64,000 nt of DNA from Desulfitobacterium_A sp034927245 (GTDB taxonomy: Bacteria > Bacillota > Desulfitobacteriia > Desulfitobacteriales > Desulfitobacteriaceae), in NCBI RefSeq assembly GCF_034927245.1, contig NZ_JAYFQK010000038.1:1-64000 (forward strand), written 5' to 3'. Position 1 is the stretch's first letter. Each line of letters opens with the position of its first letter. Position numbers and translations under genes: made by a program. This document shows, one piece after another, positions 50,387 through 60,441 of this stretch. The notes beneath the pieces were generated by a model, which was not told the DNA's origin, did not search any database, and saw only the letters and a program-made list of their open reading frames with translations.

Positions 50387-52603
50387 TTACTGAAGTTCTA
50401 AACGCTTTAGCTTTTTCCAAAGCCCGGTGCGTGTGATTCCAAGGGATTGAGCGAGGGCTGTTTTATTCCCGCCAAATTCGTTAAGAAGGCGCTTCATTTT
50501 CTCTTTTTCCGTCTCATTTGTACTCTCGAGTGCAGAACGTAAATCAGGGGTCAGATCCTTCGGCTGTATCGTTTTTGATTCAACAAATACAAAAAGGCGA
50601 TTCATTAGATTTTGAAGCTGGCGTACGTTACCGGGCCAGTTATATTCCATTAGGATTTCGCGAGCTTCCGACGAGAAGGTCTTGGGATGAACCCCATGCT
50701 GTTTTGCAAGTTCTTGAAGCATATGCTCGGCAAGTTCGATGATATCCGTTCCGCGTTCACGCAAAGGGGGTAACTGGATTTCAATAGAATTGAGCCGATA
50801 GAGTAAATCTTCTCGGAAACGACCGTCTTGAACCATTTGCTTAAGGTTTCGATGTGTCGCCGAGATAATTCGAACATGAACAGGAATAGGCTTAGTTGAT
50901 CCAATGGGTTCTACTTCTTGTTCTTGAATGACCCGTAAAAGCTTTGCCTGGAGTTCGGTTGATAGTTCGCCGATTTCGTCGAGAAACAAAGTACCCCCAT
51001 CGGCGAGAAGAACCTTACCGCGCTTGCCTCCCTTGAGTCCCCCTGTAAAAGCCCCTTCTTGATAACCAAAAAGCTCAGATTCAAGGAGATTATCCGGTAT
51101 GGCAGCTGAGTTTACAACGATAAACGGCCCCTTCGCGACTTGACTCGTTTGATGAATGGCTTTGGCAAAAAGCTCTTTACCTGTTCCGGTTTCCCCTGTG
51201 ATGAGGATTGGAAACTCGTATTGAGCCGCTGTAGCAGCGCGGCGAATCGTTTCCTGCATAATTGGGGAAGCCCCGATGATTTTTTGAAATCCAATGTGTG
51301 CTGCCTGACAGTTGCGGTATTTAACCGGCGCAGGCGTTCGTAATTGATTAAGTCGGTCGTTTTTAAAAACAAAGTTTAACTGTTCGCTGGAGGATTTAAA
51401 TAAATAATAGATTTCAGGAGAGAGTGCTCTTTCATCGGAGCTTACCCCACCCAATGCTGCAACGATTTTGCCGTTATTGATAATTGGGGAGTAGATGATT
51501 GAGGTAAAACCTTTGCCGAGAAGTTGATCACCGCCCGTATAGGCTTGGCTTTTAATATTGAAGGCAACAATGGCTTGTGTTTTGAACATCTCAGTCATTC
51601 CTGAATCAGGGACAGGAAGCCATTGACCCTCGGCAAAAGAATCTTTACCGGCTTCTGCCAGGCAAAGACGCTGCTTCATTTTTTCATCCGTAAGGAAAAT
51701 GCAAATATGCTCCATCCCGGAAAGGTTATGCAGCTTGTCACAGTATTCTATCAGAAAATCTTTTATATTATTTTCATCGAGTAACGCGGTAGTGGTTTGG
51801 AAAAAAGCCGTAGCGGTTATTTTTTGTGAGTTATATTCTAATTGCAGACCTGAATGAAAGTAAGCTTGAGCACAAAGCTTGGAAAATTGATCGATAAGAA
51901 AGGCATCTTCGAGTTGAAAACGTCCCGCTTCCGAGCTTGCCAGCATTATTGCCCCGACAACACCATGGCCTAATACAATAGGAACCCGTAAAATGGACCT
52001 GAACCCGGTATTAAAAAGAAGCGGGTCTTCAAGACGGTTTTGAACTTTTCCAAGATCGTCAACAAGATGCGGAGTTTCATGATTAAAAATCCAGGAAAGC
52101 CCCGACTTATCATTCATTTTCACAAAGACGGTATGGACTGTTCTTTCGAGATTAATCCCAATCGAATAGTCATAAGCAAATCTTTGAGTTTCAGGTTGAA
52201 TGCGTAATAAGTCCAAACGTTCAAAAGTTACGGCATCACTTATGAGCCCAACAATCCGCTCAGTGACACCATGAGGGTCAGCCGGAAAATCTTCAATGCG
52301 CCGTTCAAAAAATGACGGTACATTGCTCGTAAAATCAGGTTCAGTTCCAATAAGAACCAAGGAATGGGATGAGCCTTCAACCGAAAAAAACTTGAAATAC
52401 AGAGGTTGGTTATTAGGCCCTATCCATAGGGACGTCTGTTCGTCTTTAAGCTTGAGGAGAAGGGGAAAAAGCTCCCGCTCATTGATAGGGTAAAGCAATT
52501 GATCCGATTTCTTATTTTTCCGAATAATTTGCTGATTACCATCTATACAAATGATACCAAAAGGGAAATCCTCAAAGATTATATCTCTCATCGTTTTCAC
52601 CAC
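50387..52603 (-). CDS. sigma-54-dependent transcriptional activator with GAF domains
   Basis: 738 residues. Residues 1-95 look PAS-like; two GAF-type sensor domains follow (about 100-250 and 265-415). The AAA+ domain has Walker A GETGTGKE (470-477) and Walker B TLFLDEIGE, and a Fis-type helix-turn-helix ends the protein (ALAQSLGITRTGLWKKLKRL). The sigma-54 contact loop reads GAFTGG (517-522) instead of GAFTGA. No phosphorylation domain is present. No clear -24/-12 promoter was found in neighbouring gaps, so its target is unknown. Confidence 0.92.
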   Translation of the reverse strand: MVKTMRDIIFEDFPFGIICIDGNQQIIRKNKKSDQLLYPINERELFPLLLKLKDEQTSLWIGPNNQPLYFKFFSVEGSSHSLVLIGTEPDFTSNVPSFFERRIEDFPADPHGVTERIVGLISDAVTFERLDLLRIQPETQRFAYDYSIGINLERTVHTVFVKMNDKSGLSWIFNHETPHLVDDLGKVQNRLEDPLLFNTGFRSILRVPIVLGHGVVGAIMLASSEAGRFQLEDAFLIDQFSKLCAQAYFHSGLQLEYNSQKITATAFFQTTTALLDENNIKDFLIEYCDKLHNLSGMEHICIFLTDEKMKQRLCLAEAGKDSFAEGQWLPVPDSGMTEMFKTQAIVAFNIKSQAYTGGDQLLGKGFTSIIYSPIINNGKIVAALGGVSSDERALSPEIYYLFKSSSEQLNFVFKNDRLNQLRTPAPVKYRNCQAAHIGFQKIIGASPIMQETIRRAATAAQYEFPILITGETGTGKELFAKAIHQTSQVAKGPFIVVNSAAIPDNLLESELFGYQEGAFTGGLKGGKRGKVLLADGGTLFLDEIGELSTELQAKLLRVIQEQEVEPIGSTKPIPVHVRIISATHRNLKQMVQDGRFREDLLYRLNSIEIQLPPLRERGTDIIELAEHMLQELAKQHGVHPKTFSSEAREILMEYNWPGNVRQLQNLMNRLFVFVESKTIQPKDLTPDLRSALESTNETEKEKMKRLLNEFGGNKTALAQSLGITRTGLWKKLKRLELQ

Positions 52604-52793
52604 ACCAAATTATGTAATAAGGACATGAACCATTCCTATTTCCATCGGATAATAGTATTGCTTGTATTATACCACTAAATGTGACATTTCTTTAATTTAT
52701 CTCCATTCATTAGAAATAAGTATGGGCAAATTTACATGACTTGAAATCTAAAACCATTGTTGTAAAATTAAAGTATCGGCATGGAGGAGTTAA

Positions 52794-53603
52794 ATGAGCA
52801 TGATGATCACTTCAAAATTGAATAAGTTAGAAAATATATTAAAGAGCATGGGTTCGGTTCTTGTCGCTTATTCCGGTGGAGTGGACAGTACTCTTTTGGC
52901 GAAAGTTGCCTTTGATGTTTTAGGTGAAAAAAGTATTGCCGTAACAGCCGCTTCGGAAATTCACCCTAAAAGTGAATTAGAGGAAGCAATTTCAGCCGCC
53001 AAGAAAATCGGAATTGAGCATCTTGTGTTTCAGTCCAATGAACTCGCTAATCCCAATTTTAGAAAGAACCCTCACGATCGTTGTTATTACTGTAAATCAG
53101 ACCTTTATTCTCAATTGATTATGATTAAGAACGAGAAAGGAATCAGCTTTGTCATCGATGGGGCAAATATTGATGACCTTCAGGATTATCGACCGGGAGG
53201 AAGGGCCAAGGATGAGCTGGGCGTTCGCAGCCCACTTCAGGAAGCGGGAATGACCAAAAAGGATATTCGCAGGATATCCGAAGATCTTGGCTTGCCCACT
53301 TGGAATAAGCCTTCTTTAGCCTGTCTATCTTCGCGGTTGCCCTATGGTGAGGAAATTACCCTTGAAAAATTGAAAATCATTGATCAGGCGGAGACAGCCT
53401 TGCACGAACTTGGCTTTCCGGAGCTTCGAGTAAGGTATCATCAGAAGCTTGCTCGAGTTGAATTGCCCCGGCGGGATTTTGCTAAGCTAACTCCTGCGAT
53501 TATCGATACGATAGTGATTCGCCTGAAAAAGTTGGGTTTCACCTACGTCACGCTGGATCTTCAAGGCTTGCGCAGCGGCAGTATGAATGAAGTTTTAAAG
53601 TAG
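52794..53603 (+). CDS. larE: ATP-dependent sacrificial sulfur transferase LarE
   Basis: 269 residues. A PP-loop ATPase (VAYSGGVDSTLLAKVA) that adds sulfur to the nickel-pincer nucleotide precursor by giving up its own cysteine; the candidate Cys is in PSLACLSSRLPYGE. A further RCYYCKSDLY group is present. LarA, LarB and LarC are not in the window. GGAGG precedes the ATG. Confidence 0.9.
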   Translation: MSMMITSKLNKLENILKSMGSVLVAYSGGVDSTLLAKVAFDVLGEKSIAVTAASEIHPKSELEEAISAAKKIGIEHLVFQSNELANPNFRKNPHDRCYYCKSDLYSQLIMIKNEKGISFVIDGANIDDLQDYRPGGRAKDELGVRSPLQEAGMTKKDIRRISEDLGLPTWNKPSLACLSSRLPYGEEITLEKLKIIDQAETALHELGFPELRVRYHQKLARVELPRRDFAKLTPAIIDTIVIRLKKLGFTYVTLDLQGLRSGSMNEVLK

Positions 53604-53608
53604 GCGGG

Positions 53609-54325
53609 TTATTTAAGCAAATCCCGTACCACTTCTCCGGCGATCAGCAATCCTACGACTGAGGGGACAAAGGAAATACTTCCCGGAATCTGTCGCTTTG
53701 ATGCGGAATCATCATCTATTTCACTAAACAGCGGCTCTTGAGGCAAATCGGGGGAATAGACGACCTTTACACCGGAAGTAATGCCATCTTTTCTAAGCAA
53801 TTTTCGTACGGCTTTAGCAAGCGGATCACCGCTCGTTTTCGAAAGGTCTGTTATTTTATAATTATTGGCGGACAGCCGGTTGCCTGCTCCCATGCTGGAG
53901 ATCAATGGAATATCCCGTTTGCGGCATTCTTTGATTAAGCTTACTTTACCTGAAACGGTATCAATGGCATCAACAACATAGTCCGGTTGGCTCCCTAAAA
54001 AATCGTCAGCTTTTTCTTCCCGGTAAAATTCTTTACGCGCATCAACATGAGCTTCAGGGTTGATTTGAGCGATCCTATCTTTCATCACATCAACTTTTGC
54101 CTGACCGAGTGTCGAATAGAGCGCATGAATTTGGCGATTGAGGTTTGTTAGACTAATCTCATCATAATCTACCAGGGTTAAGCGTCCAACTCCGGCACGA
54201 GCGAGTGCTTCGACAGCAAAAGACCCAACCCCGCCGACACCAAATACCATGACATGACTTTGTTTTAACCGCTCTAGCCCTTGGGTGCCTATGAGTATTT
54301 CGGTTCGGGAAAATTTGTGTTGCAT
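53609..54325 (-). CDS. tcdA: tRNA threonylcarbamoyladenosine dehydratase
   Basis: 238 residues from ATG 54325, with TTGGAGG upstream; the frame opens at 54346. A ThiF/MoeB-type E1-like ATP-binding fold (VFGVGGVGSFAVEALARAGVG, then VDYDEISLTNLNRQ) with VVDAIDTVSGKV and the TcdA-type ISSMGAGNR block. It cyclises t6A37 to ct6A in tRNA. It ends five bases from larE, convergently. With trmO and tsaB/D/E it completes a t6A set in this window. Confidence 0.92.
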   Translation of the reverse strand: MQHKFSRTEILIGTQGLERLKQSHVMVFGVGGVGSFAVEALARAGVGRLTLVDYDEISLTNLNRQIHALYSTLGQAKVDVMKDRIAQINPEAHVDARKEFYREEKADDFLGSQPDYVVDAIDTVSGKVSLIKECRKRDIPLISSMGAGNRLSANNYKITDLSKTSGDPLAKAVRKLLRKDGITSGVKVVYSPDLPQEPLFSEIDDDSASKRQIPGSISFVPSVVGLLIAGEVVRDLLK

Positions 54326-54560
54326 TTTTTTCCTCCAAATTATCACTAAAATATTTTCTTTTACTATTATAGCTAAAAGGGGGGATTTTTTAAGCCACTG
54401 GATATTTTTTTACTTTTTTTAAAAAAATTCACCAAAAACTCACAAGCATCTTGTATAATAAAAAAGGGTTGTCATTAGACACTGAAAATTTACGACTTTG
54501 ACCTTAAGCAGAAGCGAAGTCTAAAGCAAAATCAAAATCAAGGATAATTGGGAGGTCCAG

Positions 54561-56006
54561 ATGGAGAAATTTAGTCTCAGCTTGTTTCTTAAGAATAAAC
54601 CTTGGCTGCACAGTAAAGAATGGTTACTCAGTAAACCTTGGTCTCAAAAGGAATGGTGGAAATCCCCTAAGGTGATTGGCGGAAGTTTAGCTGTACTTAT
54701 AGTTTTAGGAAGCGGTGGTTATTATCTCGCAAACTCATCTTCTGCAGCGTATCTTATTATAAACGGTGAACAAGTCGGAGTTGTGGTGAATGAGAAAAGC
54801 GGGGAAGAGCTTATCCAAACTGTTTTAAAGGAAAAAGGTTCTTCAATTGGTGTTGCGGCCAAAACCCATGACGAAATTAAATTTAAACGGGCACGGATTA
54901 GTGAAGCAGATATTCAGCCTCTTTCCGAGGAAGAACTGCAAGAAAAGTTGTCTACATATATCGAAGCAGGTGCGATAACCATTGGCGAACAGACCCTCTT
55001 CCTTCTTCCGTCTGAGCAAGAAGCTCAAAACGTTTTAAAGTCGTATCAAGAGAGCTTTGTCAAACCCAGTGATACCAACCAAATTGATGATGTCCAATTC
55101 GAAGAAAATGTGGATACACAAACCGTGGAGGCCTCTCCTAAAGAGGTAATAACAGCGGATCAGGCCTTAGAAAAACTGAAAAAAGGCAATATTGAAAAGC
55201 TTGAATACACGGTTCAACCGAGTGATTCTTGGTGGCTTATTGCCCGTAAAAACAATATGTTAACCATGGAGGTACTTGCCTCAAATCCGGGGGCAACCCT
55301 AGATACCAATATTAAACCCGGGCAAAAGATATTTTTGGAAAAGGTTTCACCTTACTTAACCGTTGTTGCCACAGGAACGCGTACAGATCAAGAAACACTT
55401 CCGTTTGATGTTGTCACTAAAACGGACAGCAATCTTGCAAGCGGACAGACGAAGATTGCTCAGGCCGGAAGTGACGGGGAAAAAGATGTTACTTATACAT
55501 ATGTCCAGAAGAATGATAAGGTCGTAAGTAAAAGTATCGTTGACGAAAAGGTGACAAAGAAACCGGTAGAACAAGTGATCTCTAAAGGTCCGCAACGAAC
55601 CGTAGTCATTGCTTCAGCCTCACGTGGAAGCGGGAATGTTTCGGGATTGAGTTGGCCCTTAAGAACACATATTAACTCCTATTATGGTTATCGTTCGGGA
55701 AGTATGCATACAGGCATTGACATTGCCGGGAATATTGGTGATCCGTTTGCCGCTGCTGCCGAAGGAAAAGTGATCAGCGCAGGCTGGGGCGGCGGTTATG
55801 GAAACATGATCGTGATTGATCATGGAAACGGAGTTACCACTCGCTACGGGCATGCCTCCAAACTTCTTGTTTCAGTGGGACAGAGCGTTTCCAAGGGACA
55901 AACCATTGGGCTAGTGGGATCAACCGGAAATTCGACAGGACCCCACCTCCATTTTGAAGTTATGGTCAATGGGAGCACCGTAAATCCTTTAAATAATTTA
56001 CCCTAA
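54561..56006 (+). CDS. membrane-anchored murein endopeptidase with LysM, G5 and M23 domains
   Basis: 481 residues. An N-terminal membrane segment (about residues 39-58) anchors the protein outside. LysM is at about 213-260 (YTVQPSDSWWLIARKNNM), G5 at about 262-340 (TVVATGTRTDQETLPF), and the M23 peptidase is C-terminal. The zinc-site motifs are HTGIDIAGN, and HLHFEV preceded by GHASKLL. It cuts peptidoglycan cross-bridges; many relatives work in sporulation or division. It is a single gene with its own terminator. Confidence 0.92.
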   Translation: MEKFSLSLFLKNKPWLHSKEWLLSKPWSQKEWWKSPKVIGGSLAVLIVLGSGGYYLANSSSAAYLIINGEQVGVVVNEKSGEELIQTVLKEKGSSIGVAAKTHDEIKFKRARISEADIQPLSEEELQEKLSTYIEAGAITIGEQTLFLLPSEQEAQNVLKSYQESFVKPSDTNQIDDVQFEENVDTQTVEASPKEVITADQALEKLKKGNIEKLEYTVQPSDSWWLIARKNNMLTMEVLASNPGATLDTNIKPGQKIFLEKVSPYLTVVATGTRTDQETLPFDVVTKTDSNLASGQTKIAQAGSDGEKDVTYTYVQKNDKVVSKSIVDEKVTKKPVEQVISKGPQRTVVIASASRGSGNVSGLSWPLRTHINSYYGYRSGSMHTGIDIAGNIGDPFAAAAEGKVISAGWGGGYGNMIVIDHGNGVTTRYGHASKLLVSVGQSVSKGQTIGLVGSTGNSTGPHLHFEVMVNGSTVNPLNNLP

Positions 56007-56030
56007 GTTGTCTTTTACAAGGATCTCATT

Positions 56031-56063
56031 TAAAGCTCTTCCTGAAAAAGGAAGAGCTTTTTT
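56031..56063 (+). terminator. terminator of the M23 peptidase gene
   Basis: AAAGCTCTTCCT pairs with AGGAAGAGCTTT around GAAAA, followed by TTT. Confidence 0.92.
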
Positions 56064-56143
56064 GCGAAATTTAGTAATTTAACCTCCACCGGGAAAAGTG
56101 CTATAATTAAAACTTAAGAACTTTTAAAGGAGGGCTAAATCCT

Positions 56144-58309
56144 TTGGACTTTGCCTCATTAATTGCTCAAGAGTTGAGTTTAAGACCTAATCAAGTCAAA
56201 GAAACGATACAATTATTGGATTCGGGCAATACAATTCCTTTTATCGCCCGTTATCGTAAAGAAGTAACCGGAGAACTCAATGAGAATGTACTGCGCTGCA
56301 TTGTCGAGCGTTTAGAATATCTTAGAAATTTAGAACAGCGCAAAAATGAAGTCCTTCGCTTGATTGAGGAACAGGGGAAACTCACGGAAGAGCTTGCCGA
56401 GCAAATTACGAAAGCGCAGGTTCTTCACGAAGTAGAAGACCTTTACCGACCGTATAAACAAAAACGCCGTACGCGTGCAACGATTGCGAAGGAAAAGGGT
56501 CTGGAACCCTTGGCATCTTGGATTTTAAGCCAAGACCCTGCCGGAGAGCCTGAGCGGGAAGCGTTAAATTATATTAACCCGGAACTTGGAGTAGAAACGG
56601 CTGAAGAAGCTTTAGCCGGGGCTTCGGATATACTTGCCGAGCTTATCTCAGATGATGCGAATTTGCGCAAACGCATTCGGGCAACGACCTTTCGCTTAGG
56701 GGATATTGCCGCGTCCGCTAAAAAAAAGGAAGAACGTTCTTCTTATGAGATGTATTATGATTATCGGGAACCCGTACGCAAAATCCCGCCTCATCGGATA
56801 TTAGCTTTAAACCGGGGGGAAAAGGAAGAATTTTTAACCGTTAAGATTGAAGCCCCTGCGGAAGAAGCTTTGCGCCTGATTCAGGCCGGATATGTTAAGA
56901 CAGGTCCCTGTGCGGCTTGGGTTATGCATGCGGCAGAGGATGCTTATAAACGATTAATCGCACCTTCAATTGAACGGGAGGTTCGCGGAGAACTTTCGGA
57001 AAAAGCGGAAGAACAAGCGATCAAGGTGTTTGCCGCAAATCTGCGTCAGCTTCTTCTTCAACCCCCTGTTCAAGGCAAAGTTGTCCTGGGACTTGATCCC
57101 GGTTTTCGAACAGGGTGTAAATTCGCAGTTGTGGATGACATTGGAAAACTGCTCAAGGTCGGTGTAATCTATCCCCACCCGCCCCAAAATAAACGTGAAG
57201 AAGCAAAACGCATTTTGCGAGAGGCCATTGAACAATATCAAGTAGATATTATGACGATTGGCAATGGGACTGCCTCCCGGGAAACAGAAGAGATTGTTGC
57301 CGAACTTCTTCAGGAAAGCAATTTTCAAACTGAATATATTATTGTCAGTGAAGCCGGTGCCTCTGTCTATTCAGCTTCAAAACTTGCCGGAGAGGAATTC
57401 CCGGATTTTGACCTTTCACTGCGCAGTGCGGTATCGATTGCCCGTCGGCTGCAAGATCCGTTGGCTGAACTTGTTAAAATCGAGCCTAAGGCAGTGGGTG
57501 TCGGGCAGTACCAACATGATGTTCAGCCCAAACGTTTAGATGAATCGTTACAGGGTGTGGTCGAATCCGCGGTGAATACCGTCGGGGTTGATCTAAACAC
57601 GGCCTCACCTTCTTTGTTGCAGTATGTTGCCGGTTTAAAGCCGGCGATCGCCAGAAATATTGTGGCTTGGCGTGAAGAAAACGGAAGATTCCTGAAGCGT
57701 GCTCAACTGAAGAAGATTCCTCGGCTCGGGGAGCAAACCTTTATTCAGTGTGCCGGATTCATTCGCATCCCGGGCGGCGCGAATCCTATAGAAAATACAC
57801 CCGTTCATCCGGAATCCTATGCTTTGGCGGAAAATATTTTGCATAAGGCCGGCTTCACCGTAGATGATTTAGCAAAGCGTCCGGCGGACGTCAGGCAGGA
57901 GATTGCGGTTCTCCAAGCGGAAGATTTAGCGGAAGAATTCCAGGCAGGGGTACCGACGGTTAAAGATATTTTGGATGCTTTACAACGTCCGGGCCGTGAT
58001 CCACGGGAGGATCTTCCCCGACCGAAGCTCCGACGGGATGTGACACATCTTGAGGATTTAAATGAAGGCATGATTCTGGAAGGGACCGTTCGCAATATCG
58101 TTGATTTCGGAGCTTTTATCGATATTGGTGTTAAACACGATGGGTTGGTGCATATTTCACAAATCAGTCAGAAATTTATTAAACATCCTATGGAAGCTCT
58201 TTCCGTGGGTGATATCGTTAAAGTCAAGGTGCTCAGCATTGATAAAGTCCGCGAGCGGGTTGGACTATCTATGAAAGATATACCGGAAAATGCTCAAGTT
58301 TCCCTTTGA
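56144..58309 (+). CDS. tex: Tex family RNA-binding transcription factor
   Basis: 721 residues, the full Tex length. The Tex_N helical domain, YqgF-like domain (VVLGLDPGFRTGCKFAVVD), helix-hairpin-helix (NTASPSLLQYVAGLKPAIARNIVAWREENG) and C-terminal S1 domain (EGTVRNIVDFGAFIDIGVKHDGLVHISQIS) are in order. It binds nucleic acid during transcription and stress tolerance. TTG start at 56144 with AAAGGAGGG upstream. Confidence 0.95.
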   Translation: MDFASLIAQELSLRPNQVKETIQLLDSGNTIPFIARYRKEVTGELNENVLRCIVERLEYLRNLEQRKNEVLRLIEEQGKLTEELAEQITKAQVLHEVEDLYRPYKQKRRTRATIAKEKGLEPLASWILSQDPAGEPEREALNYINPELGVETAEEALAGASDILAELISDDANLRKRIRATTFRLGDIAASAKKKEERSSYEMYYDYREPVRKIPPHRILALNRGEKEEFLTVKIEAPAEEALRLIQAGYVKTGPCAAWVMHAAEDAYKRLIAPSIEREVRGELSEKAEEQAIKVFAANLRQLLLQPPVQGKVVLGLDPGFRTGCKFAVVDDIGKLLKVGVIYPHPPQNKREEAKRILREAIEQYQVDIMTIGNGTASRETEEIVAELLQESNFQTEYIIVSEAGASVYSASKLAGEEFPDFDLSLRSAVSIARRLQDPLAELVKIEPKAVGVGQYQHDVQPKRLDESLQGVVESAVNTVGVDLNTASPSLLQYVAGLKPAIARNIVAWREENGRFLKRAQLKKIPRLGEQTFIQCAGFIRIPGGANPIENTPVHPESYALAENILHKAGFTVDDLAKRPADVRQEIAVLQAEDLAEEFQAGVPTVKDILDALQRPGRDPREDLPRPKLRRDVTHLEDLNEGMILEGTVRNIVDFGAFIDIGVKHDGLVHISQISQKFIKHPMEALSVGDIVKVKVLSIDKVRERVGLSMKDIPENAQVSL

Positions 58310-58363
58310 CATCATCATAACTTTAGATTTGAGGGGATTCACAACATGTTCGGGGAGGAGATC

Positions 58364-59281
58364 ATGAGTTTGTTAGTCCATAAGAGTAAACAGGGAATTA
58401 TTGGGGAAATTGCCGTGCTCCTTTCAGCCGTCTGTTTTGCTATGACCTCGATTCTATTTAAAACGGCCTATACCTTAGATTTAAGCCCTGTACAGATTTT
58501 GGCCCTCCAATCATGGATAGCGTCTTCACTGCTTCTATTCTACGGTTTGTTTTTTAACCGGAAGATATTTTTCATTTCCAAGCGAAATTCACTCTTGCTT
58601 GTGCTTCAAGGCTTAGTCGGCAGTTTAGGAACAAGTATTCTCTATGCTTATGCATTGTTCTTTTTACCGGTTTCCATGGCGACACTTTTGCTTTACCTTT
58701 ATCCGGTTCTGGTTATGGGAGCAGGAGTTGTGTTTTTACATAAAAAAGTGAGTCTTAAAGAGATCATTGCTTTACTTTTTACCTTGGCAGGGACGACCTT
58801 GGCAAGTGGAATCTTTTCCGGGGTAAACGGGATTCCACTAATGGGTATACTTCTGGGTATTGCATCCGCAGTTGCGTATACAAGCTTTAATCTCATCGGC
58901 GAAGTTGCTTTGCAAGAGGTTTCTCCATTTACGGCAATGTGCTATTCCCAATGGTTTTCTTCACTGGGGTTAATGCTCTACTTGAGAGGAAATCTATTTC
59001 AGATTCCTTGGTCGAGTCCGGAGGTTTGGAAGATTGGTATCGCTTTAGCAACGATCGCGTCCATTTTTCCCTTCTACTTAATCATGTTTGGAATTAAAAA
59101 AATTGGCTCAGATCGAGCAGCCATTTTAAGTACCTTCGAGCTACCCATAGCTTTTATTTTGGCAGCCCTTATTTTAAGGGAAATTCCAAGCCTTGTTCAA
59201 TGGGCCGGCGGTGGATTTGTCTTAGCCGGGATTATTTTACTGAATTGGAGGAGTACTGATGAATACGAACAAACCTATTAG
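58364..59281 (+). CDS. EamA/DMT family transporter
   Basis: About 305 residues from ATG 58364, which has GGGGAGGAG upstream; the frame opens at 58346. Ten membrane segments in two EamA repeats (GEIAVLLSAVCFAMTSILFKTAY and GILLGIASAVAYTSFNLIGEVAL). A metabolite exporter or importer of unknown substrate. It overlaps the amidohydrolase gene by 23 bases, so a shared substrate is possible. Confidence 0.9.
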   Translation: MSLLVHKSKQGIIGEIAVLLSAVCFAMTSILFKTAYTLDLSPVQILALQSWIASSLLLFYGLFFNRKIFFISKRNSLLLVLQGLVGSLGTSILYAYALFFLPVSMATLLLYLYPVLVMGAGVVFLHKKVSLKEIIALLFTLAGTTLASGIFSGVNGIPLMGILLGIASAVAYTSFNLIGEVALQEVSPFTAMCYSQWFSSLGLMLYLRGNLFQIPWSSPEVWKIGIALATIASIFPFYLIMFGIKKIGSDRAAILSTFELPIAFILAALILREIPSLVQWAGGGFVLAGIILLNWRSTDEYEQTY

Positions 59282-60437
59282 TTTATGGATACGGAATGGC
59301 CGGATTAAAACGATGGCCGGTCGGGAATTTATAGGAAGCATTTGGATCGAGGCGGGGAAAATCAAGGCTCTTGGAGAAAAGATTGAGGTTCCTGCAGACA
59401 TTAATGTCATTGAGGCGGACGGAAAATGGGTGTTGCCGGGATTTATTGATGCGCATACTCATGTTGGGATTGGAGAAGAAATTTACCAAACCGAAGGGGA
59501 TGATTTAAATGAAATGACAGATCCTCTTACTCCTGAGCTGCGCGCGATTGATGGCATTAATCCTGAGGATGAAGGATTTAGAGATGCTCGTTTAGGAGGG
59601 GTAACGACCGTTTTTTCAACGCCCGGAAGCGGCAATGTCATTGGGGGTACCGGTGTCGTGCTTAAAACAGTCGGGAATATTGTCGATCGGATGATCATTC
59701 GTGAACCTGCGGGTTTAAAAGTTGCTTTCGGAGAAAATCCTAAAACCGTGTACGGCGAGCAGAAGAAGATGCCGATGACCCGGATGGGGACGGCAGGGCT
59801 TTTGCGTCAGGCCCTTGTCGATGCTCAAGTCTATCTGGAAAAGTTGGAAGATGGAAAAAAAGATCCCGAGAAAAAGCCGGAACGGGATTTAGGATTGGAA
59901 AATATCGCTCGCGTTTTAAAGCGGGAAATCCCCTTAAGAGCGCATGCTCACCGTGCCGATGATATCATGACAGCGATTCGAATTGCACGGGAGTTTAAGG
60001 TTGATTTAGTTATTGAGCACTGCACCGAAGGACATAAGATTGCAGAGGAATTAGTGGAGTATGGATATCCGGCTGCAGTAGGACCGGCAATGGTTAACCG
60101 GGCTAAAGTTGAATTAAAAGAAAAATCCTTTAAGACTCCGGGAATTTTAGCCCGTGCCGGGGTTAAAGTTGCAATTATAACCGATCATTCTGTAACACCC
60201 ATTGAGCGGCTCCCGTTATGTGCTGCTCTTGCTGTTAAAGATGGGATGGATCCTGAAGATGCACTGAAAGCAATTACCATTAACCCCGCTGAAATTCTTG
60301 GCGTTGCAGATCGCGTCGGTTCCTTAGAAGTGGGGAAAGATGCGGACATGGTGATCTGGAGTGACCATCCGCTTACACTGCAAGCACAGCCTGAAATCGT
60401 GATCATCAATGGTCAAATCGTTAAACCGGAAGGGTGA
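59259..60437 (+). CDS. metal-dependent amidohydrolase (imidazolonepropionase-like)
   Basis: 392 residues. A TIM-barrel amidohydrolase with the first metal motif PGFIDAHTHVGIGE, further ligands in LRAHAHRADD and VIEHCTEG, and the final Asp in AIITDHSVTP. The C-terminal composite domain has VGSLEVGKDADMVIWSDHPL. Relatives act on cyclic amides, but the substrate is unassigned. GGAGG upstream within the transporter gene. Confidence 0.88.
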   Translation: MNTNKPISLWIRNGRIKTMAGREFIGSIWIEAGKIKALGEKIEVPADINVIEADGKWVLPGFIDAHTHVGIGEEIYQTEGDDLNEMTDPLTPELRAIDGINPEDEGFRDARLGGVTTVFSTPGSGNVIGGTGVVLKTVGNIVDRMIIREPAGLKVAFGENPKTVYGEQKKMPMTRMGTAGLLRQALVDAQVYLEKLEDGKKDPEKKPERDLGLENIARVLKREIPLRAHAHRADDIMTAIRIAREFKVDLVIEHCTEGHKIAEELVEYGYPAAVGPAMVNRAKVELKEKSFKTPGILARAGVKVAIITDHSVTPIERLPLCAALAVKDGMDPEDALKAITINPAEILGVADRVGSLEVGKDADMVIWSDHPLTLQAQPEIVIINGQIVKPEG

Positions 60438-60441
60438 ACCG

